Translations under genes and position numbers: made by a program
Shown: piece by piece, positions 58,348 through 64,000 of the stretch
How the letters are laid out: each line of letters opens with the position of its first letter
Numbering within the stretch: the stretch's first letter is position 1
Assembly (NCBI RefSeq): GCF_001310225.1
Contig: NZ_CP012898.1
Span: forward strand, 682,001 to 746,000
DNA length: 64,000 nucleotides
Direction of reading: 5' to 3'
From: Pseudalgibacter alginicilyticus
GTDB lineage: Bacteria > Bacteroidota > Bacteroidia > Flavobacteriales > Flavobacteriaceae
The notes under the pieces: model-generated
Seen by the model: only the letters and a program-made list of their open reading frames with translations
Told to the model about the DNA's origin: nothing
Databases searched by the model: none

Positions 58348-58374
58348 GAAATATTATTTTTTTAAATTATGTGT

Positions 58375-59895
58375 TTATAAATTATTAAATAAACCGAATT
58401 CTTTTTTGGATAAATCAGCGGTATCACCACTTTCTATAATCAATTGCTTAAGCTCTACCAACAAATCCTCTTTTATACTTTGATAGTTTTCTTGATCAAT
58501 CAAATTTTCAAGCTCCCATGGGTCATTTTTGAGATTAAATAATTGGTAAGTATAAATATCTTTATTAGAACTCACTATTAATTTAAAATTGTCTTTGCGA
58601 ACAGCTCTGTGACCACCACTGTTATTAACTTTTGAATTATACACTTCATTTGGCCAAGAATTATATGCATAAAACATACTACTTCTTACTTCTTTTACTT
58701 CTTTTTTAATTACAGAAGTTAAATCTTTTGTTTGAACAGATTCAGGGATTTCAAGTCCTGTTAAACCACATAATGTTGGAAAAATATCATGCAAATAAGC
58801 CAATGCATTTGTTTTTTGATTCTTAGGTATGTTAGGTCCACAGAAAACTAAAGGTACACTTACACTATGCTCATAAACATTTTGTTTACCTAACAAACCA
58901 TGTTGACCTAAAGCTAAACCATTATCTCCTGCTAAAACAATTATGGTATTGTCTGCGTGACCTGAAGCTTCTAATGTTTTTAATATACGCCCAATTTGGG
59001 TGTCTGTAGCTGTTATCATGGCATAATAGTCTGATATCTCTTTTTGTACAACAGCTTCTGTTCTTGGAAATGGGGCTAAAATTTCATCTCTAATATGATC
59101 ATCTGCAATTTCAAAAGGATGTTGTGGCATAAAATTTTCTGGCACAGCAATGTTCTCAACGGGATACATATCATGAAATTCTTGTGGAGCCGTACGTGGA
59201 TCGTGAGGTGCTGTAAACGCCACATACATTAAAAAAGGTTTTTTATTTTTATAGTTATCTAAAAACCCTATGGCTGCATCCGCAAATACTTCACTACTAA
59301 ATTTTTCTTTATTATTATATGGCTCAGACCAACCTGATTCTGGAGTGTAATCTATTACTTTTGTTCCAAAATGCGTAGTCATCCCTCCTAAAAATGCAGA
59401 CTTAATTTGACTAAAGCCCCGTTCTAACCAAATTTCTCCATTATGTTGTTTTCCTGTAGCAAATGTTTCATAACCATTAGCTTTAAAATATTCTGGAAAG
59501 GTTAATTTATCACTTTTACCTCTTTCTTCTCTTGGAAAAGCAAATTGTGCATATACATTGGCTTCTATATTAAAATAATGACGCCCCGTCATTAACATAG
59601 CTCTACTTGGCGAACAAACAGCCGCAGTTGTTGCTCCTAAAATATAGGAGTTTGTAAATGATGTGCCCTTATTAACTAACATATCCATATTAGGTGTTTG
59701 AACATCATACTTCCCCAATGCCCCAATAGTTCCACCTCTTTGATCATCTGTAAACAAAAAAAGTATGTTTGGTTTTGTAACAATTTCAACTTTACTTTTT
59801 TGATCTTTACAACCTAATATAGTAACCAATGTTATTATGATTATTGAAAAACTACAATATCCAATAAACTTTTTTACTTGGGTTTTAGCTAACAT
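58375..59895 (-). CDS. S1 family sulfatase, lipoprotein (choline-sulfatase-like group)
   Basis: The 506-residue protein has a hydrophobic leader with a probable lipid-modified Cys29 (ILGC), metal-binding D50-D51 (FTDDQR), formylglycine motif C94-S-P-S-R with AMLMTGRH, the GKQHNG variant of GKWHLG, and LAGDNGLALGQHG as the C-terminal metal-site block. The order of blocks fits S1 sulfatases acting on small or exposed sulfate esters. The substrate is unknown. It lies between the sulfatase at 59944 (48 bp) and the GH29 gene (27 bp). Confidence 0.93.
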   Translation of the reverse strand: MLAKTQVKKFIGYCSFSIIIITLVTILGCKDQKSKVEIVTKPNILFLFTDDQRGGTIGALGKYDVQTPNMDMLVNKGTSFTNSYILGATTAAVCSPSRAMLMTGRHYFNIEANVYAQFAFPREERGKSDKLTFPEYFKANGYETFATGKQHNGEIWLERGFSQIKSAFLGGMTTHFGTKVIDYTPESGWSEPYNNKEKFSSEVFADAAIGFLDNYKNKKPFLMYVAFTAPHDPRTAPQEFHDMYPVENIAVPENFMPQHPFEIADDHIRDEILAPFPRTEAVVQKEISDYYAMITATDTQIGRILKTLEASGHADNTIIVLAGDNGLALGQHGLLGKQNVYEHSVSVPLVFCGPNIPKNQKTNALAYLHDIFPTLCGLTGLEIPESVQTKDLTSVIKKEVKEVRSSMFYAYNSWPNEVYNSKVNNSGGHRAVRKDNFKLIVSSNKDIYTYQLFNLKNDPWELENLIDQENYQSIKEDLLVELKQLIIESGDTADLSKKEFGLFNNL

Positions 59896-59943
59896 ATTTA
59901 CAATTATTTATTACGTTTGATACGTTTTTAATTACCTCTTTTT

Positions 59944-61539
59944 TTAATGTTCTATATTTTTCGCAGTAAGATAGTGTTCTAAATTTTTTTTATTAAGTTC
60001 ATCACTATCACCATATTTTGTTCTCATTTTTTCTAATTGTTTATGCATATCTTCTTTTACGATTGCATAAGCTGGGTCGTTATAAACATTACTCATTTCT
60101 GAAGGATCTTTTTCTAAATCATATAATTCCCATTGTTCCATATCATAGTAGAAATGAATTAACTTATAACGATCTGTTCTTACCCCATAATGACGCTTAA
60201 CATGATGTTCCCCTGGAAATTCATAGTATGTATAATAAATAGCATCACGCCATTCACTTGCTTCACCTTTAACCAGTTTTCTAAAGGATTCCCCTTGTAT
60301 ATCTTTTGAAATTTCAACACCTGCATAATCTAAAAATGTAGGAGCAAAATCTAGATTCTGAACCAACTCATCAATAACTGTTCCTGCCTTTATTTCTTTA
60401 GGATATTTAACTAAAATAGGAGTTCTAAAAGATTCCTCATACATAAAACGCTTATCAAACCAACCATGCTCTCCCAAATAAAAACCTTGATCTGATGTAT
60501 ACACAACAATAGTATTTTCTTCTAAACCATTTTCTTTTAAATAATCTAAAACTTCACCTACTCCATCATCAACAGATTGAATAGTACTTAAATAATCCTG
60601 CATATATCGATTATACTTCCAAAGTGCTAATTCTCTACCCTCTAAATTTCTGGCTTTAAAATCAGCAATAATAGGGTCATAATAATTATCCCAAACCTCC
60701 TTTTCGGCATCAGTCATCCTATCGTATTTTTTTTGGAACATTCCCCGATACCTAGTTTTAATATCACCTTCTTTATCTAACATTTTAAGATCATAGACTA
60801 AATCCATATCTTTTAAAATACCCATTTCGTGTTTTGCTGCGGCTGGTCTTCCTTCATAATCATCAAAGAAATTTGCAGGCGGATCAAAAGTTTTATCACT
60901 AAATAATGTTAAATACTTTTCTTCCGGCATCCAAGTTCTATGTGGTGCTTTTTGGTGATACAACATTAAAAAAGGTTTATCTTTTTCTCTTTTGTTTTCT
61001 AACCAATCTAAGGCTATATCAGTTGTAACCTGAGTTATATAACCTGGATATGTTTTTTTTACACCATTTTCAATAAAATCTGGAGCATAATACTGACCTT
61101 GGCCTGGAAGTACATTGGAATAATCGAAACCTTGTGGCAATCCATCTAAATGAATTTTACCAATCATGGCAGTTTGATATCCTGATTGTTGAAGTGTTTT
61201 GGCAAAATTATCTTGGTCCCAATTAAATGGGCTTATATTATCTACTTTACCATTTACAAAACTATGCTTCCCGGTTAGCATTACAGCTCTACTTGGTGCG
61301 CATATAGAATTTGTTACAAATCCTCGATTAAAAATAGCGCCCTCATTTGCTATTCTATCTATATTAGGCGTATTATTTATTCCATGACCATAAGCACTAA
61401 TTGCTTGGTAAGCATGGTCATCACTCATTATAAAGACAATATTAGGTTTTTGAGGTATTGTTTCTTTCTTTTCAGCCTCATGTTTACAACCAAAAGATAA
61501 CAGCAACAACGATAAAACGACTAAATAAGATTTATTCAT
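59944..61539 (-). CDS. S1 family sulfatase, lipoprotein (paralogue of the one at 51095)
   Basis: From ATG 61539 the protein has 531 residues with lipobox FGC (Cys18), metal-binding D40-D41 (SDDHAYQ), formylglycine motif C80-A-P-S-R, GKIHLDG and YTSDQGFYLGEHGWFDKR. The frame extends to 61569, but ATG at 61537-61539 (MNKSYLVVLS) gives a normal lipoprotein signal without a Lys-rich leader and is chosen. The layout (VLPGQGQYY and GEHGWFDKR) matches the sulfatase at 51095. It is the first gene after the sugar permease (8 bp to the longer frame), consistent with co-transcription. Confidence 0.93.
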   Translation of the reverse strand: MNKSYLVVLSLLLLSFGCKHEAEKKETIPQKPNIVFIMSDDHAYQAISAYGHGINNTPNIDRIANEGAIFNRGFVTNSICAPSRAVMLTGKHSFVNGKVDNISPFNWDQDNFAKTLQQSGYQTAMIGKIHLDGLPQGFDYSNVLPGQGQYYAPDFIENGVKKTYPGYITQVTTDIALDWLENKREKDKPFLMLYHQKAPHRTWMPEEKYLTLFSDKTFDPPANFFDDYEGRPAAAKHEMGILKDMDLVYDLKMLDKEGDIKTRYRGMFQKKYDRMTDAEKEVWDNYYDPIIADFKARNLEGRELALWKYNRYMQDYLSTIQSVDDGVGEVLDYLKENGLEENTIVVYTSDQGFYLGEHGWFDKRFMYEESFRTPILVKYPKEIKAGTVIDELVQNLDFAPTFLDYAGVEISKDIQGESFRKLVKGEASEWRDAIYYTYYEFPGEHHVKRHYGVRTDRYKLIHFYYDMEQWELYDLEKDPSEMSNVYNDPAYAIVKEDMHKQLEKMRTKYGDSDELNKKNLEHYLTAKNIEH

Positions 61540-61577
61540 ATTTCTATTTTTTAATTTTTTTTTCACCATTTTATTTA

Positions 61578-62882
61578 TTATTTCCTTCCTAATTTATGTC
61601 CCCATACAGCAAAGAATAAAATAATGCTATAACATGGAATTAATATCCAATAACTACTTGTTGCTGCACTTGCTGTTGCTTGTATTTGGTCTATTCCACT
61701 TAGCATTAGTTCATTTTTGTTAGCATCTACCAACCTACCGTATAGTGGAGGAATAATTGCTCCTCCTGAAATTGCCATGATTAATAAAGCCGAGGCTGTT
61801 TTAGTAAATTTACCTAAACCCTCTAATGTTAAAGGCCAAATAGCTGGCCAAACCAAAGCATTTGATATCCCTAAAGCTGCCACAAATAAAACCGAAGTAA
61901 ACCCTGTGGTATTTAAAACACAAAAACTAAATACGATTCCCAAGATGGCACTTACTACTAAAGCTACTTTTTGCTTAACATATTTTGGAATCAAAAATAC
62001 GCCTAAAGTATAAGTCGCAACCATAGCCATAAGCGTATAGGTAGTGAAAAATTTTGCTTCTTCACCAGTAAACCCTAATGATATACCATAAGCAATAATA
62101 GTATCTCCCGCAATTACTTCAGCTCCAACATATACAAATAAAGCTAAAACCCCTAACCATAAATGAGGAAATTGAAAGATGCTTGTTTTTGTCATTTTAC
62201 CCTCAGCAAAATCTTCCGACTCTTCTGCTTCAACATGTGGTAATGGCGCCATTCTAATTAAAAAACCTAAAATAAATAGCACTAATGCCATAACTAAATA
62301 AGGCACAAAAACGCTATCAGCCATGGTATCTAAAAGCAAACTCTTTTCTTCTAAAGTGGCATTCCCTAATTTTTCTTTAACTTCATCTATTCCTGATAAT
62401 AATAATGCTCCAAAAATTAAAGCTCCTAATGCTCCTGCAGTTTTGTTAGCTATTCCCATGATTGCTATACGTTTAGCACCACTTTCCATTGGCCCTAAAA
62501 TAGTAATATATGGATTAGCTGCTGTTTGCAGAAGTGTCATACCAACTCCTTGAATAAAGATTCCTGATAAAAACACCCAATACGTTCTTGCCTCTGCTGC
62601 TGGGATAAAAACCAAAGCACCTACTGCCATAATAATCAGCCCTAAAGACATCCCTTTTCTATAGCCAATTTTATTTAAAATATAAGATGCTGGCAAAGCC
62701 ATTAATACGAATGAAATATAAGATGCAGAAGCCACTAAATAGGATTGTGCGTCTGTTAACTCATTGATTGTTTTCATAAAAGGAATTAACGCTCCGTTAA
62801 TCCAAGTAACAAATCCAAATATAAAAAACAGGCCTGCTATAATAACTATTGGAACTAAATTGTTTTTGGTTGTTGACTGCAT
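61578..62882 (-). CDS. FucP/NagP-type sugar:H+ symporter (MFS)
   Basis: The 434-residue protein has 12 hydrophobic segments typical of the major facilitator superfamily. The opening FIFGFVTWINGALIPFMK and the loop GYRKGMSLGL, followed by QTAANPYITILGP, are characteristic of the FHS/FucP group (fucose, glucose/galactose or GlcNAc permeases). No acid signature fixes the sugar; both fucose and GlcNAc would fit this locus. It imports free sugar across the inner membrane. It heads the run of genes downstream, since a 513-bp gap with hairpins separates it from the PNGase-type gene. Confidence 0.9.
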   Translation of the reverse strand: MQSTTKNNLVPIVIIAGLFFIFGFVTWINGALIPFMKTINELTDAQSYLVASASYISFVLMALPASYILNKIGYRKGMSLGLIIMAVGALVFIPAAEARTYWVFLSGIFIQGVGMTLLQTAANPYITILGPMESGAKRIAIMGIANKTAGALGALIFGALLLSGIDEVKEKLGNATLEEKSLLLDTMADSVFVPYLVMALVLFILGFLIRMAPLPHVEAEESEDFAEGKMTKTSIFQFPHLWLGVLALFVYVGAEVIAGDTIIAYGISLGFTGEEAKFFTTYTLMAMVATYTLGVFLIPKYVKQKVALVVSAILGIVFSFCVLNTTGFTSVLFVAALGISNALVWPAIWPLTLEGLGKFTKTASALLIMAISGGAIIPPLYGRLVDANKNELMLSGIDQIQATASAATSSYWILIPCYSIILFFAVWGHKLGRK

Positions 62883-63123
62883 ATTCTTTGTTTTTATATC
62901 GTATTAAAATTCATTTATAAAAAATCTAAATATTCATAATGTTATTAAATAGCATCTATTAAAATATTATCCTACCATATAAAAACTCAACAACACTCAC
63001 AACATGCGTGGTATTTACTGATTAAAAAATATAATAAACTGAAATAGCCTATATCATTTTTTTACTATCAGATTAAATTTCATCTAACCTATTTTGCGAA
63101 AATACAACGCCATTATTTTATAG

Positions 63124-63151
63124 TTTTAAACTTAATAATTTAAGTTTAAAA
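63124..63151. repeat. Perfect 12-bp inverted repeat, candidate operator
   Basis: Arms 63124-63135 and 63140-63151 are exact inverted repeats around a TAAT loop. It lies in the gap upstream of the sugar permease, close to the candidate -7 box. It is purely AT-rich apart from one C-G pair per arm, so it is more likely a protein-binding site than a terminator. No regulator gene for it is in the window. Confidence 0.5.
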
Positions 63152-63223
63152 AAAGTTTATTATTTGTTTGAAAAGTAAGTCAAATAAGTATTTTATTTAA
63201 TCAAATTCAAGATTGGTAAAATA

Positions 63224-63251
63224 AAGGGAGAATTGATTGTAACTCTCCCTT
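63224..63251 (-). terminator. Hairpin downstream of the PNGase-type gene
   Basis: An 8-bp stem (63224-63231 with 63244-63251) with a 12-nt loop is followed on the minus strand by a short T-rich run (TTTATTTT). It lies 145 bp after the stop at 63396 and probably ends that transcript. Confidence 0.5.
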
Positions 63252-63395
63252 ATATTAAAAATACTAAACTAAAAACAAACTATGATAAAGTAAGTAACAT
63301 AAAAAGACACACAAAAATTAGTTCGACGAATAACACGCCTGAAAAGACGTTGGTGGAAAACACATAAAAATGGTTTTATTTTATGTCTAAAAAAA

Positions 63396-64000
63396 CTATT
63401 TATCGTAGGTAATGTATGCGGAAACTAACCAATGATTAGACTTATTTTTTTCAGCTTTAGTAGCGGGTATTTTTATTGTTAAAGTATGTTTTCCTGAATC
63501 TAAATCACCCAATTCAACCGTAAAAGGCGCTACCTTCGAACCTGGGCACCAATTTGATCTTGATAAATCTGAAGAAGCAAGACGCTCTTCTATTTCTTTT
63601 AACCTGTATTCTTTAGTTTTTCTATCCCTATAATAGGTAGAATCTTTTTTTAACCAAACACCTGAGGTTGGATTGAACCTTCTAAATGAAGCACAATCAT
63701 CGCGCCAAGGAATGGTATCCAAAACCAATTGCTTATTAAAATAAACACTATTTTTAATTTTAATAAACTCATCACCCCCACTGTGTCCTCCATGACCTGT
63801 TGTTATATAATGCAGTTTTGCATTTTTTAAATCTTTATCTAAATTAAAAGTATAATCTAATGGGGCTTCAGCAAAAAAATGAGGCAACCCCTGACCTTTT
63901 ACATAATTGACTGCATTAACCAAAGGCAGCACCTCTCTTTGTTTTTTAGCTCGATTAGAATATATAAGGTTTAAATCAAATTTATAGCCCTGTTTGGTCC
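63396..64000 (-). CDS. PNGase F-type peptide-N4-(N-acetyl-beta-glucosaminyl)asparagine amidase, C-terminal part
   Basis: The frame is open to the right window edge, so the N-terminal part lies outside and the GTG near 63932 is internal, not a start. The visible 200 or so residues match the C-terminal jelly-roll domain of PNGase F: AKLHYITTGHGGHSGGDEF, then PWRDDCASFRRF, and SSDLSRSNWCPGSKVAP, in the order of the GWGHA, GCAEWC and RAGWCPG regions of the known enzyme. PNGase F releases intact N-glycans from asparagine, leaving aspartate. Its location beside GH92, GH20 and fucosidase genes supports an N-glycan substrate. It is separated from the permease by a 513-bp gap, so it may be a separate transcript. 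Confidence 0.85.
   Translation of the reverse strand, partial: TKQGYKFDLNLIYSNRAKKQREVLPLVNAVNYVKGQGLPHFFAEAPLDYTFNLDKDLKNAKLHYITTGHGGHSGGDEFIKIKNSVYFNKQLVLDTIPWRDDCASFRRFNPTSGVWLKKDSTYYRDRKTKEYRLKEIEERLASSDLSRSNWCPGSKVAPFTVELGDLDSGKHTLTIKIPATKAEKNKSNHWLVSAYITYDK

Larger units (their letters stand above)
62883..63395. other. Intergenic region of about 510 bp without a supported gene
   Basis: No supported coding frame is seen on either strand. The region holds three inverted repeats (63124-63151, 63224-63251 and 63362-63386; the first two are listed separately) and a near-consensus -7 box reading TATTTTCG on the minus strand about 220 bp upstream of the permease ATG. It most likely contains the promoter and control sites of the permease-sulfatase-GH run and the 3' end of the PNGase-type transcript. 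Confidence 0.5.

Noticed and set aside
63396-63932. A complete 178-residue gene starting at the GTG near 63932
   Set aside because: The frame is open to the window edge and the sequence matches only the C-terminal domain of PNGase F, so it is a partial gene.

Overview
The window reads as chromosomal DNA of a marine member of the Flavobacteriaceae (Bacteroidota). The base composition is strongly AT-rich, Shine-Dalgarno sequences are weak or absent, the candidate promoter boxes fit the TAnnTTTG type, many secreted proteins look like lipoproteins, and the gene content is typical of algal-glycan degraders. This placement is inference from gene content; no rRNA or tRNA gene is visible.

Layout. 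About 1-19.6 kb is mostly housekeeping: an HD-phosphohydrolase/Pycsar-type membrane fusion protein, a Crp-family regulator with a small protein and a pirin, a short-chain dehydrogenase, an ATP-only ABC protein, a BadF-type N-acetylhexosamine kinase next to gap and pfkA, tamB divergent from tsaD, then a co-directional run (parvulin-type PPIase, rsmE, DUF4159 protein, TrmH-type methyltransferase, AI-2E transporter, THUMP-like methyltransferase). A perfect 17-bp hairpin at 19654-19689 separates this from the second part.

From 19.7 kb to the right edge almost everything is on the minus strand and forms one very large glycan-degradation locus: 13 glycoside hydrolases (GH92 x2, GH20 x2, GH29 x2, GH3 x2, GH30 x2, GH95, GH43, GH141-like), nine S1-type sulfatases, an SGNH esterase-like protein, a FucP/NagP-type sugar permease, and at the right edge the C-terminal part of a PNGase F-type amidase. 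Transcription runs right to left, with mostly 1-30 bp gaps. A decayed gene lies in the locus at 21.9-22.2 kb and an unrelated-looking beta-barrel protein at 29.4-30.6 kb.

Reading of the system. PNGase F would release N-glycans from protein, GH92 would remove mannose, GH20 GlcNAc/GalNAc, GH29/GH95/GH141 fucose (or galactose), GH3/GH30/GH43 xylose-, glucose- or arabinose-type residues, and the nine sulfatases would desulfate the chain. The permease imports released sugar and the kinase at 5.6-6.5 kb could phosphorylate GlcNAc. The most economical hypothesis is a locus for a sulfated, fucosylated, possibly xylosylated N-glycan or glycoprotein of algal or marine-invertebrate origin. A fucose-rich sulfated polysaccharide is the main alternative. 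No SusC/SusD pair, sulfatase-maturating enzyme or dedicated regulator is in the window; they probably lie beyond the right edge or elsewhere.
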